A program made the translations under genes and the position numbers. A DNA stretch of 64,000 nucleotides. Source: Bifidobacterium pullorum subsp. gallinarum. Lineage in GTDB: Bacteria > Actinomycetota > Actinomycetes > Actinomycetales > Bifidobacteriaceae. The stretch is taken from the NCBI RefSeq assembly GCF_000741215.1, contig NZ_JGYX01000002.1, positions 248,001 through 312,000 on the forward strand, given 5' to 3'. Positions 46,191-55,328 of the stretch are shown here, one piece after another; positions within the stretch are counted from its first letter, which is position 1; each line of letters opens with the position of its first letter. The notes below the pieces were generated by a model. The model searched no databases. It was given only the letters and a program-made list of their open reading frames with translations, and was not told the origin of the DNA.

Positions 46191-47819
46191 TCAGGACTTG
46201 GTCACCGAGGCGTAACGGAAGCGGAACGACGCGTCGAGCACGACACCGTCGATGTTGTTGCGGGTCACCGCTACCTGGGCGCCCTGCAGCAGCGGGATGG
46301 TCGGCAGTTCGTCGGTGACGATGTCCTGGATCTGGCCGAGCATCTCCATGCGCTTGTCGTGGTCCTGCTCACCGGCCTGGTTGGTGATGAGCGTGTTGAC
46401 CTCTTCGTTCGAGTAGCCGTTCATCACGAAGTTGCCGTCGCGGAAGAACGGGGACAGGTAGTTGTCCGGATCCGAGTAGTCCGGGAACCAGCCGAGCTGG
46501 TAGGCCGGGTAGGAGCCGTCGGACTCGTCGGTGACGAGGCGCTGCTCGCTGTACTGGGTCCATTCGGTCTGCTGCAGGTCGACGGTGAACAGGCCGTCCG
46601 CCTCCAGCTGCGACTTGATGGCCGCGTACTCGTCGGCGGAGCTGGAGCCGTAGTGGTCGCCGTTGTACTGCAGGTTCAGGGTCACCGGGGTCTCGACGCC
46701 GGCGTCGGCCAGGATCTGCGCGGCCTGCTCGGCGTCCGGGCCGCCGTTGCCGTCGCCGTAGGCGGCCTTCAGCGTGTCCTCATGGCCTTCCAGACCATCC
46801 GGGATGTAGGAGTACATCGGCGTGTAGGTGCCCTTGTACACGCGGTCGGACAGCTCCTCGCGGTCAATCAGCGCGGCCACGGCCTGGCGCACGGCCTTGG
46901 CCTTGGCGGGGTCGGCATCCGGCTGGGACTCGCCGAACGGCTGGATCTTGAAGTTGAAGGACAGGAAGCGCTCCTCGCCGCCCGGCCCCTCGACGACCTT
47001 GAGGTCGTCATTGCCGGAGAGGTCCTCGATGTCGGTGGCGGTCAGCGAACGGAACGCCACATCCACGGTGCCCTGTTCGATGGCCATCTTCAGGTTGGAG
47101 GCGTCGGCGAAGTACTGCACCTGCACGGTCTCGTTCTGCGCGGGGGTCAGGCCCTCGTAGTCCTCGTTCGCGGCGTAGGCCACGTTCTCGTTGAGCGTGA
47201 ACGAGGTCAGCTTGTACGGGCCGGCGAAGGCGTCGCCATCGACGATCGTGTCCGCATCGGTCAGGGCGTCGGCGCTGAACACGTCCTCGTCGACGATCGG
47301 GCCCGCGGGGCTGGAGAGCACCTGCTTGAGCGTCACGTCGAACGGCACGGCCGCGTTGAACACCACGGTGGTGTCATCCGGGGTCTCGACAGACTCGATG
47401 TTGGCCAGCAGCGACACCGGGCCGTTCGGGTCGTCGATCGTCTTGATGCGGTCGAACGAGAACTTGACGTCCGAGGAGGTCAGGTCGTTGCCGTTGGCGA
47501 ACTTCAGGCCTTCCTTGATCTTGACGGTGAACTGGGAGCCGTCCTCGTTCCAGGTGCCGTCGTCGGCGGCGATGTCCGGGCTCAGCTCGGAGGTGTTGTA
47601 GTCCTGGGCGTACAGGAACGGGAACACGTTGATCTGCACGGCGTAGGAGCCGTTGTCGTACGATCCCGCGGGATCGAGGCTGACGATCTTGTCCGTGGTG
47701 CCGATGGTGATGGTGCTGCTGTCGGCGGCCGGTGCGGCCTCATCCTTCACGCCGCAGGCCGCGAGCGATGCCACTGCGGCCACGGAGGCGATGACGGCGG
47801 TGATCTTCTTGCGATTCAC
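46191..47819 (-). CDS. ABC transporter substrate-binding lipoprotein, family 5
   Basis: The 542-residue extracellular receptor begins with a lipoprotein signal (KKITAVIASVAAVASLAAC, lipidated Cys22) and has the family-5 fold (GTTDKIVSLDPAGSYDNGSY, ELSPDIAADDGTWNEDGSQFTVKIKEGLKF). Such proteins bind peptides, and in some cases oligosaccharides. Its location among GlcNAc, fucose and mannose genes suggests import of host-derived glycans or glycopeptides, but this is inference. The start is GTG at 47819 after GAGAGAGGA. Confidence 0.9.
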   Translation of the reverse strand: MNRKKITAVIASVAAVASLAACGVKDEAAPAADSSTITIGTTDKIVSLDPAGSYDNGSYAVQINVFPFLYAQDYNTSELSPDIAADDGTWNEDGSQFTVKIKEGLKFANGNDLTSSDVKFSFDRIKTIDDPNGPVSLLANIESVETPDDTTVVFNAAVPFDVTLKQVLSSPAGPIVDEDVFSADALTDADTIVDGDAFAGPYKLTSFTLNENVAYAANEDYEGLTPAQNETVQVQYFADASNLKMAIEQGTVDVAFRSLTATDIEDLSGNDDLKVVEGPGGEERFLSFNFKIQPFGESQPDADPAKAKAVRQAVAALIDREELSDRVYKGTYTPMYSYIPDGLEGHEDTLKAAYGDGNGGPDAEQAAQILADAGVETPVTLNLQYNGDHYGSSSADEYAAIKSQLEADGLFTVDLQQTEWTQYSEQRLVTDESDGSYPAYQLGWFPDYSDPDNYLSPFFRDGNFVMNGYSNEEVNTLITNQAGEQDHDKRMEMLGQIQDIVTDELPTIPLLQGAQVAVTRNNIDGVVLDASFRFRYASVTKS

Positions 47820-48030
47820 GTTTGAATCCTCTCTCTGTCAACATTCGGACCCGCCTGCATTCCACATTCGCTTTTGGCATCGCGCTCGGCGGGCGTCCAA
47901 GTCACGACCGTAGACGCGGCATGTTACGAAATCGCCCTGCCCATGGCCCGTCCTGCCCCACGAACCACGTCGCCCAATCCCCGTTTTTCCTTGGAATGAC
48001 GCCGTTTTCTGACGTATCACAGGTCGTAAC
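47820..48030 (-). promoter_or_regulatory. Upstream region of the transporter operon
   Basis: About 210 bases lie between the nagA terminator and the binding-protein start; they must hold the transporter promoter. I see no clear -35/-10 pair and no TTAAC-N3-GTTAA operator, so the transporter may be controlled separately from the glycosidases. Confidence 0.4.
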
Positions 48031-48083
48031 AAAAAATCCGTATAGTGAGACGCCATAGGCTGTCATCTCACTATACGGACTTT
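48031..48083 (-). terminator. Terminator of the nagB-nagA unit
   Basis: TCCGTATAGTGAGA (48037-48050) pairs perfectly with 48066-48079. Read on the minus strand the stem is followed by TTTTTTG; on the plus strand by CTTTTG. It lies about 30 bases after the nagA stop. Confidence 0.88.
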
Positions 48084-48109
48084 TGTCGCCTCGTCCGAGG
48101 CACGCCCGG

Positions 48110-49366
48110 TTACTTGAGCTTGCGGCCCGCGCACCAGACCTCACCGACCGCCCAGGTCTCGGGATCGGTCAGGAGCAGGTCGGCGGCATACCCGGGAGCC
48201 AGCAGACCCAGCGGCGCACCGGTAACCGGATTCGGACGGTCGTATCCGAACGTCCTGGCCGGGGTCAGCGTGGCGGCCTCGACGGCGTCGACCGGCGAGA
48301 TGCCGAGCACGGTGACCGCGCGGCGCACGGCGACCTCCAGTAGCAGCGTCGACCCGGCAATCGCGCCGTTGGAGACCAGTCGGGCGTGCCCGTCCACCAC
48401 GTTCACATCCAACGCACCCAGCTTGTACGGGCCGTCCGGGCAGTCGGTGGCGGCCATCGCATCGGTGATGAACGCCGTGCGGTGCGGCGCGAAGCCGAAC
48501 CCGAGCCGGACCATCGGATCCTGGACGTGGAAGCCGTCGTTGATGATCTCGATGGTGACGCGGGGGTCCTCCACCGCCGCCGGGATCGGGCCCGGCTCAC
48601 GGTGGTGCAGGCCGTTCATCGCGTTGAACATATGCGTGATGATGCCCGCGCCGGCGTCGAAACCGCGCTTGGCCATGTCATAGTCGGCGTCGCAGTGGCC
48701 GACCGCGGGCACGACGCCCGCGGCCGCGAACCGCCCGATGGCGTCAATGCCATGCGGCAGCTCGGGCGCGATGGTGATCTGGCGCAGGCTGCCGTCGGCG
48801 GCGTCCAGCAGCTGCTCCACCAGCTCCGGCACCGGATCCTTCAGGCACTCCGGGTCATGGGCGCCCTTGCGGGCGAGCGCCAGGAACGGCCCCTCCAGAT
48901 GCGAGCCCAGCACATCCGGACGGCGGTCCATCGCGGCGCGCACGTTGCGCAGGTTCTCGCACATCACGTCGATCGGGTTGGTGATCAGCGAGCACACCTG
49001 CCGCGTCGTGCCGTGCACGGCGTGGCCGGCCCGGGCGATGTCGATGCCGTCCGGGCCGTCGTCGAAGGACCGCTCCCACGAGCCGTGCGCGTGGATGTCC
49101 ACGTACCCCGGGGTCAGCAGATGGCCGGCGGCGTCGATGATCCGCGTATCATCGGCCGGATCGATGGCGATGGAGCGGCAGGCGTGTTCGAACTCCTCCT
49201 CGTCGGTGCCGGTGGCCGTGATGACCCCGTCGGCCGAGGTCAGCCAGAAATGCTCCCGTACGCCGCGGGCGTCGATCTTCCGCGCGCCGCGGATGGCGAT
49301 GCAGGAGGGGGCCCCGGTGATGGCCGAGGTGACCCGCTTGACGGTTTCCATCCTGTTGGAATCCAT
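48110..49366 (-). CDS. nagA: N-acetylglucosamine-6-phosphate deacetylase
   Basis: NagA deacetylates GlcNAc-6-P to glucosamine-6-P. The 418-residue amidohydrolase shows GYVDIHAHGSW (metal-binding HxH), HLEGPFLALARKGAHDPE (the Glu ligand and active site loop), VGHCDADYD, THMFNAMNGLHHREPG and the catalytic Asp of FITDAMAA. Gly-rich NGAIAGST follows. The ATG at 49366 has GAAGGAG five bases upstream; a GTG two codons earlier overlaps that site and is rejected. It follows nagB by 37 bases and ends in a strong terminator. Confidence 0.95.
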   Translation of the reverse strand: MDSNRMETVKRVTSAITGAPSCIAIRGARKIDARGVREHFWLTSADGVITATGTDEEEFEHACRSIAIDPADDTRIIDAAGHLLTPGYVDIHAHGSWERSFDDGPDGIDIARAGHAVHGTTRQVCSLITNPIDVMCENLRNVRAAMDRRPDVLGSHLEGPFLALARKGAHDPECLKDPVPELVEQLLDAADGSLRQITIAPELPHGIDAIGRFAAAGVVPAVGHCDADYDMAKRGFDAGAGIITHMFNAMNGLHHREPGPIPAAVEDPRVTIEIINDGFHVQDPMVRLGFGFAPHRTAFITDAMAATDCPDGPYKLGALDVNVVDGHARLVSNGAIAGSTLLLEVAVRRAVTVLGISPVDAVEAATLTPARTFGYDRPNPVTGAPLGLLAPGYAADLLLTDPETWAVGEVWCAGRKLK

Positions 49367-49403
49367 GATCACTCCTTCGCAGTCTTGGGACTTGGGGCGG
49401 GGC

Positions 49404-50216
49404 TCAGATGCCCTGCCAGGCCGGCTTATGGGCGTAGGCGTACTCGTAGTAGTCCTTGTGGCTCAGCTTGCTGGCCGCCGCCTCATCCACGATGATCGTG
49501 GCATGCGGGTGCATCTGCAGCGCCGAGGCCGGGCAGAACGCGGAGATGCCGCCTTCGCAGGTCTGGCGGATCGCCTCGGCCTTGCCCTCGCCGAAGGCCA
49601 GCAGCACCAGGTGACGGGCGCGCATGATGGTGCCGATGCCCTGGGTGATGCAATGGGTGGGCACCTGGTTGATGTCGTCGTCGAAGAAGCGGGCGTTGTC
49701 CGCGCGCGTCTGCTCGACGAGGGTTTTGACACGCGTGCCCGAGGCCAGCGAGGAGCCCGGCTCGTTGAACCCGACATGGCCGTCGGTGCCGATGCCCAGG
49801 ATCTGCACGTCGATGCCGCCTGCGGCCTCGATCGCCGCGTCATAGGCCGCACCGGCGCCGGCGATGCGTTCGCCGTCCTCCAGCGGGCAGCCGTTCAGCG
49901 CGTCGCCGGGCACATGCACCTTGGCCGGGTCGAGGCCCAGCGGCGCGGTGACCGTGCGGTTGATGGTGGAGTGGTACGACTCCGGATGATCCAGCGGCAG
50001 ACCCAGGTATTCGTCGAGGGCGAAGCCCTAGACCTGGCTGACGTCGATGCCCTCGGCGTCGATGACCTTGGCCAGCGCCTGATAGGCGGCCAGCGGGCTG
50101 GAACCGGTGGCCAGGCCCAGCACGGCGTTCGGCTTGGACTTGATGAGGTCGGCGACGCAACGAGCGTAGATCTCGCCAGCTTCGGCTTCGTTCTTAACAA
50201 TGATGATTTCCGGCAT
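49404..50216 (-). pseudogene. nagB: Glucosamine-6-phosphate deaminase, interrupted by an in-frame amber codon
   Basis: NagB converts glucosamine-6-P to F6P and ammonia. The reading frame of 270 codons runs from MPEIIIVKNEAEAGEIYARCV to the normal end KPAWQGI, with all expected motifs (GLATGSSPLAAY, GFALDEYLGLPLDHPESYH, ILGIGTDGHVGFNEPGSS with the catalytic Asp-His-Glu set). A single TAG at 50030-50028 interrupts it after DVSQV, where homologues carry Arg or Gln. The downstream frame is otherwise undamaged, indicating a recent mutation, a sequencing error or readthrough. Translation restart at GTG 49919 would lack the substrate loop. Confidence 0.9.
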
Positions 50217-50255
50217 GATATCTACTTTCTTCAGGGTGAGCGACGTAACTGTGCA

Positions 50256-50269
50256 GTTAAATCGTTAAC
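50256..50269. promoter_or_regulatory. Operator-like element upstream of nagB
   Basis: GTTAAATCGTTAAC, 40 bases before the nagB start, resembles TTAAC-N3-GTTAA but with one base less between the arms. Confidence 0.45.
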
Positions 50270-50337
50270 TTCCTTGTCATAAATAATCCTAGCGCGTCGT
50301 CTCCCCAAAAACGCCGTCCGCCACCCCCTCTATGCCA

Positions 50338-50379
50338 ACGGCCGCCTCCCATGGCTTGGTGCACACGGAAGGCGGCCGT
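50338..50379 (-). terminator. Hairpin after the ROK kinase gene
   Basis: ACGGCCGCCT (50338-50347) pairs perfectly with AGGCGGCCGT (50370-50379), 25 bases past the kinase stop on the minus strand; no T-run. Confidence 0.5.
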
Positions 50380-50403
50380 CATGACGGAAACGACGACTGC
50401 GAA

Positions 50404-51294
50404 TCAGTCGCGCGGGGCGGCGAGCGCGGCGCCGATCGCACCGATCGGCTGCTCGACCGGCGCCAGGCGCAGACGCTCGGGCAGATGCAGCGACGTGATG
50501 AAATGGCTGGTCTCCTCGCGGCGGCGCATCTCCTCGACGATCATGTCCAGCAGCGGGCGGCCGGTCTTGGCCATGCCGCCGCCCAGCACGATCAGCTTCG
50601 GGTCATACGCCTGGCCGACCACCTGGATGGTGTCCGCCAGGCCGTGCTGCACGATGCCGTACACCTCCATGGCGCGGGGCTCGCCGGCCTTGGCCTTCTC
50701 AATCAGGTCCGGCAGCGGCGGCTGGCCCGGCCACAGCTTGGCCACCGAGCCGCCCGAGGTGACGGTCTCCAGGCAGCCGCGCTGGCCGCAGTTGCACAGG
50801 AACTTGTTCGGGTCGACCGGGATGTGTCCGATCTCGCCGTAGGAGCCGCTGTACCCGCGTTCCACATGGCCGTCGCGCACCACGCCGGCGGCCAGGCCGG
50901 TGCCGAAGTTCAGGAACACCACGGTATCGCCGGCGGAGACCTGGTCATCGATCAGGGCCACGGCACCCAGCGCGGCCGCATTGACATCGTTTTCAACCTG
51001 CACCGGGATCCCCAGCGCCTTGCTGGCCTCGCGGCCCAGCTCCAGCTTGACGATGTCAAGGTTGACGATGTCGCGCACCACGCCGGTCACCGAATCGACC
51101 TGTCCGGGCAGGCCCACGCCGACGGCCACCGGCTCTCCGCCGAGCCTGCGGGTGATGCCGATGACGTCGTCGAGCACGTTCTGCGCACCCGGCCGGGCGG
51201 GGATGCGGCAGGTGTTGAGCACGGTGTTGCGTTCATCGACCAGCACGGCCTCGATCTTGGTGCCACCGATATCGATGCCAACGTATTCATTCAT
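50404..51294 (-). CDS. ROK family sugar kinase (glucokinase / N-acetylhexosamine kinase)
   Basis: The 296-residue enzyme has the ROK fold: GIDIGGTKIEAVLVDE ATP-binding start, VENDVNAAALGA with catalytic Asp, NFGTGLAAGVVRDGHVERGYSGSYGEIGH, and the zinc motif CNCGQRGCLET. There is no DNA-binding domain. In this context it may phosphorylate GlcNAc or ManNAc (supplying NagA), or glucose; sequence alone cannot decide. GGAGAGGAA precedes the ATG. It lies upstream of nagB-nagA on the same strand, separated by a hairpin. Confidence 0.88.
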   Translation of the reverse strand: MNEYVGIDIGGTKIEAVLVDERNTVLNTCRIPARPGAQNVLDDVIGITRRLGGEPVAVGVGLPGQVDSVTGVVRDIVNLDIVKLELGREASKALGIPVQVENDVNAAALGAVALIDDQVSAGDTVVFLNFGTGLAAGVVRDGHVERGYSGSYGEIGHIPVDPNKFLCNCGQRGCLETVTSGGSVAKLWPGQPPLPDLIEKAKAGEPRAMEVYGIVQHGLADTIQVVGQAYDPKLIVLGGGMAKTGRPLLDMIVEEMRRREETSHFITSLHLPERLRLAPVEQPIGAIGAALAAPRD

Positions 51295-51479
51295 GCGGGT
51301 TTCCTCTCCTGACGGTGTTTCCTTCGCTTTCCTCCGACCACAGGCGTGCGGCACATCATCGCCCGCACAACACCTGCGTCACTAGGCAGATTACCACCCG
51401 AACCGCCCGCGCCCCGTCACGGTACCAGCGGCGTCGTACAGTACTGCCGTATCCATCCCGCCGTCACAAGGACACACCC

Positions 51480-54068
51480 ATGCGCGAGAACCTCCTGTCC
51501 CCCGCACTGCACGACTACGCCGACAACCGGTATCGCGACCGCAAGGCGTCACTGGGCGGCCTGACGATCCCCGCCGACACGCTTATCGGCAGGCTCGACG
51601 GCGACCGACGCGCCCTGATGCATCTGCTCGTCGGCACCCTGCCGACCACCGATATCCTCGAATGCGAGCCGGCGACGCTGCTGGACTACGTGGACCACGC
51701 CCTGGAGCTGCGCCGGAGCCGCGCATGGACCGCGGCACTGCCGGAGGACGTCTTCATCCACTACGTGTTCTGGCCGCGGGTCAACAACGAGCGTCTCGAA
51801 CCGTGCCGCAGCCGCATCGCAGGCGAGCTGGACGCACGGGTTACGCCGCTTGACATGGAATGCGCCGCGATCGAGACCAATTACTGGTGCGCCGAGCATG
51901 TGACCTACGCCCCCTCCGACATCCGCACGATCGGCCCGGTCGGCGCGCTGAACCGCGGCACGGGCCGCTGCGGAGAGGAATCCACGCTGCTGGTGAGCGC
52001 CTTGCGAGCCGTCGGCATCCCGGCGCGTCAGGTGTACACCCCGCGCTGGGCGCATTGCGACGACAACCACGCCTGGGTTGAGGCGATGGTCGACGGCGTC
52101 TGGCGGTTCATGGGGGCCTGCGAGCCCGAGGAGCGTCTGGACCGCGGATGGTTCGACTGCGCGGCGGCCCGCGCGATGCTGATTCACGCCCGCGTGTTCT
52201 GCGACTACACGACCGGATCGGTCGATGTTGCGCCGTCGGCCGGCAGGCAGGGCGCCGCGATACTGCAGAACCTCACGGCCTCCTACGCGCCGACCACCCG
52301 ACTGGCCGTCACGGTGACCGACACCGACGGCGCCCCCGTGCCCGGTGCCGACGTGCGCTTCGAACTGCTCAATATGGCCGAATTCGCGCCGATCGCCCAA
52401 CTGGCCGCCGACGAGGACGGCCGTGCCGCCATCGAGCTCGGGCTCGGCACCGTGCTGGTGCACGCCTCGACGCCGGATGGGTTCGGCGAGGCGCTGGTCG
52501 ACACCGCATCCACCACCGCGGTGACCGTGACGCTGGATGCCGGACGCCGAGACGACGATGCGTGGACGCCGCTGGCGGTGTCCGCGCCCGCCGCCGGCGG
52601 GTCCCGCGCCGCGGCGCTGACGCCGGAGCAGAAGGCCGTGGGCGCGGACAGGGCGCGGCATGCGGAGACCATGCGCGTCGAACGCCTTGAGTCATTCGCC
52701 CGGCAGTCGGCCACCGGCGACGCCGACACCGATGCGATCCTCCGTCTGGCCGGCGGCAACTGGCCGGTTATCGCCCGTTTCCTGGAGGCGGGGAGCGAAC
52801 CCGACCGGATGCTGCTGTTGCAGGCGCTCTCCGACAAGGATCTGGCCGACGTCCACGCCGAGACGCTCGACGACGCGCTGGCCGCGGCCGCGGCGATCCG
52901 GGACCATACGATGCGGATGCTGGCCGATCTCGACGAACGCACCCGCACGGATCTGTGGCGTGACACCGTGCTCAATCCGCGCGTGGACGGCGAGGAGCTC
53001 GCCGGCGACCACCGCGCGCTGCAGCAGCGGTTCGGCGCCGACCGCATCGCGCTGTTCCGTTCCGATCCGCGGACACTGTGGCAGGAGATGCTGCGCGGCG
53101 TGCGCGACGCCGAGGACGACGAGCCCTACACCGGCACGGCGGCGCTGCTGTCCCGCGGATACGGCGACGGCCCGCACCGCGGCATCGCGTTCGTCACCGT
53201 CTGCCGCTGCCTGGGCATCCCGGCGCGCCTGAATCCCGAAACCCGCAGCCCGCAGTATTTCGACGGCGCGCGGTTCGTCGACGTTCAGGCCCGCGAAAGC
53301 GACCGGCTGGTCGCCTGCACGCTCACGGCCCCCGGACGGGACGACACCCCCCGCTACGGCGTGGACTGGACCATCGGCCGGCTGCAGCGCACCCCGTACG
53401 GCATGGATTTCTCCACCATCGACCTGGGCGACGTCCCGTGGACGGACGGCGCGACCCATATCCGCCTAGAGCCGGGCACGTATCGCGTCATCACCACCAC
53501 GCGTCTGCCCAACGGCAGCCAGCTGGCCGCCTCGCGGACGCTCCGGGTGGCGGATGGGGACCGCACCATCGCCTTGGACTGGCGCCGGCCGGCGCAGTCC
53601 GACCTGCTGGCGCATCTGCCGCTGGAGGACCTGCCGCTCATCGCCGACGACGGGACCGACACCCCCTTGAGCGAGGTCCTGCACGGCCGGCGCGGCGTGG
53701 TGTTCATCCTCGACGCCCACGGTTCCGAACCGAGCATCCACGTGCTGGACGAATTGCGCGAGTCGCTGGCGGAACGCCCCGACCCCGATGCCGAGCCCGT
53801 CATCGCCCTCTGCCCGCATGATACGCCCGTCAGCGCCCCGATCACGGCCATGCTCGACCGTCTGCCCCGGCGGTTCCGGCTCTGGCGGTGCGCCGAGCCG
53901 ACGGCGGCCCGCCTGGCGCGCATCACCTTCGTGGATCCGGACAAGTCGCCGGTCATCGTGGCCATCCGCCCCGGCCGGGCACAGGACGACCCCCTGACCG
54001 GCATCTACGCGTGCAGCGGGTACAACGTGGGCTCCGTGGAGCTCGCCCTGAGGCTCAATCGCGTATGA
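51480..54068 (+). CDS. Large transglutaminase-domain protein
   Basis: The 862-residue cytosolic protein (no signal peptide) has a transglutaminase/papain-fold core at about residues 150-225: NRGTGRCGEESTLLVSALRAVGIPARQV (Cys164), DDNHAWVEAMV (His197) and WRFMGACEPEERLDRGWF. It continues with a carboxypeptidase-regulatory-like beta domain (about 280-365), a second region resembling a transglutaminase core (GIAFVTVCRCLGIPARL, about 580), and a C-terminal thioredoxin-like region (about 740-862). Relatives in gut bacteria are uncharacterised. Placement between the sugar kinase and a ROK repressor in a glycan locus suggests a protease or glycan-amidase role. A weak AAGGA precedes the ATG. Confidence 0.7.
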   Translation: MRENLLSPALHDYADNRYRDRKASLGGLTIPADTLIGRLDGDRRALMHLLVGTLPTTDILECEPATLLDYVDHALELRRSRAWTAALPEDVFIHYVFWPRVNNERLEPCRSRIAGELDARVTPLDMECAAIETNYWCAEHVTYAPSDIRTIGPVGALNRGTGRCGEESTLLVSALRAVGIPARQVYTPRWAHCDDNHAWVEAMVDGVWRFMGACEPEERLDRGWFDCAAARAMLIHARVFCDYTTGSVDVAPSAGRQGAAILQNLTASYAPTTRLAVTVTDTDGAPVPGADVRFELLNMAEFAPIAQLAADEDGRAAIELGLGTVLVHASTPDGFGEALVDTASTTAVTVTLDAGRRDDDAWTPLAVSAPAAGGSRAAALTPEQKAVGADRARHAETMRVERLESFARQSATGDADTDAILRLAGGNWPVIARFLEAGSEPDRMLLLQALSDKDLADVHAETLDDALAAAAAIRDHTMRMLADLDERTRTDLWRDTVLNPRVDGEELAGDHRALQQRFGADRIALFRSDPRTLWQEMLRGVRDAEDDEPYTGTAALLSRGYGDGPHRGIAFVTVCRCLGIPARLNPETRSPQYFDGARFVDVQARESDRLVACTLTAPGRDDTPRYGVDWTIGRLQRTPYGMDFSTIDLGDVPWTDGATHIRLEPGTYRVITTTRLPNGSQLAASRTLRVADGDRTIALDWRRPAQSDLLAHLPLEDLPLIADDGTDTPLSEVLHGRRGVVFILDAHGSEPSIHVLDELRESLAERPDPDAEPVIALCPHDTPVSAPITAMLDRLPRRFRLWRCAEPTAARLARITFVDPDKSPVIVAIRPGRAQDDPLTGIYACSGYNVGSVELALRLNRV

Positions 54069-54158
54069 TCACGGGCGACCGTCTACAATGGAGAACCAAT
54101 ACAATGAAGTATCCACGGTAACGGCCAACCGTTCCCCAGCACACTTAGAAGGAACGCT

Positions 54159-55283
54159 ATGAATCCTTCCACCCCGCCCGTCGCCTTCCTCGCGCCGGGA
54201 CATACGTCCAAAGCGGACCCGTCCGACGTACGGCGGAACAACCGTGCGCTGATCTTCGGGCTGCTGTTCCCCGCCACCGAGCTCTCCCGCGCGCAGATCG
54301 GGAGGCGAACGGGGCTCTCCCGCGTGGCGGTGTCCGACGTGGTCGGATCGATGCTGGACGAAGGACTGATCAGGGAGGGCGGGCTGGCCCACAACCCCGG
54401 CAAGGGCAAACGCGGCACGCTGCTCGGGATCGACACCCAGCGGCTCCACATCGTCAGCATCGACCTGTCGCAGTCGCGGTTCATCCAGGGTGCGGTCACC
54501 GATCTGCTGGGCACGATACTGTACCGGTCCGAACTGGCGCTGGGCGCCGAGGACACCATCGCCATCGACGACATCGAGCAGTTGGCGGCCCAGCTCATGG
54601 ACCACACCGACCATGTCATCGGCATCGGCGTGGCCGCCCCCGGCGTCATCGTGGACGGCACGGTGCGGCGCTCCACCGCCCTGGGCTGGCATGACGTCGA
54701 TCTGCGCACGCCGCTGGAGCAGCGGTTCGCCGTGCCGGTCAGCGTGGACAACGATTCGACCAGCGGCATGCTCGCCGAGCGGTTCTTCGGCCAGGGCGGC
54801 CCCAATCTCATGTTCGTCTGGTTCCGCCGCGGCATCGGCACCTCGGTGCTCATCGACGATGTGCCGGTGGTCGGCGAGAACCACGCCGGCGGCGAGATCG
54901 GCCACATCTCCATCGACCCGGAGGGCCCGCCCTGCCCGTGCGGCAAACGCGGGTGCCTCGAACGGCTGATCTCCTCCCAGGTGCTTGAGGCGCGGATGCG
55001 CGACCATCCCGAGTCGCGCCAGACCATCCTCGAACAGGCCGGCGTCCACCTGGCCAATGCCCTGGCCATGCCGGCCGGCATGCTCGACATCACCGACATC
55101 TGCGTGTATGGGCCGCCGGATATCGTCAACTCCGATTTCATCAACGCCGCGCAACGCTATCTGGACCAGACCACGGCATCGTCATTCCACGCCCAGACGC
55201 GCATCCGACGGTGCGAGATCGGCAGCGACATCGCGATCCGCGGCGAATCGACCGCCGTGCTGCGCGACTATCTGGCGCGGTGA
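54159..55283 (+). CDS. ROK family transcriptional regulator (ROK1)
   Basis: The 374-residue protein has an N-terminal winged helix-turn-helix (ELSRAQIGRRTGLSRVAVSDVVGSMLDEGLI) and a ROK sugar-binding domain with GVAAPGVIVDG, SVDNDSTSGMLAERFF, GENHAGGEIGHISIDP and zinc motif CPCGKRGCLE. Such proteins bind sugars or sugar phosphates and repress catabolic genes (NagC, XylR, Mlc types). It has AGAAGGA before the ATG. Its promoter lacks the TTAAC-N3-GTTAA palindrome seen elsewhere here. Confidence 0.9.
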   Translation: MNPSTPPVAFLAPGHTSKADPSDVRRNNRALIFGLLFPATELSRAQIGRRTGLSRVAVSDVVGSMLDEGLIREGGLAHNPGKGKRGTLLGIDTQRLHIVSIDLSQSRFIQGAVTDLLGTILYRSELALGAEDTIAIDDIEQLAAQLMDHTDHVIGIGVAAPGVIVDGTVRRSTALGWHDVDLRTPLEQRFAVPVSVDNDSTSGMLAERFFGQGGPNLMFVWFRRGIGTSVLIDDVPVVGENHAGGEIGHISIDPEGPPCPCGKRGCLERLISSQVLEARMRDHPESRQTILEQAGVHLANALAMPAGMLDITDICVYGPPDIVNSDFINAAQRYLDQTTASSFHAQTRIRRCEIGSDIAIRGESTAVLRDYLAR

Positions 55284-55328
55284 CGGCCGCTCAGCGGTGA
55301 TACGGCGGGGCGTGGCGCCGACGACACG

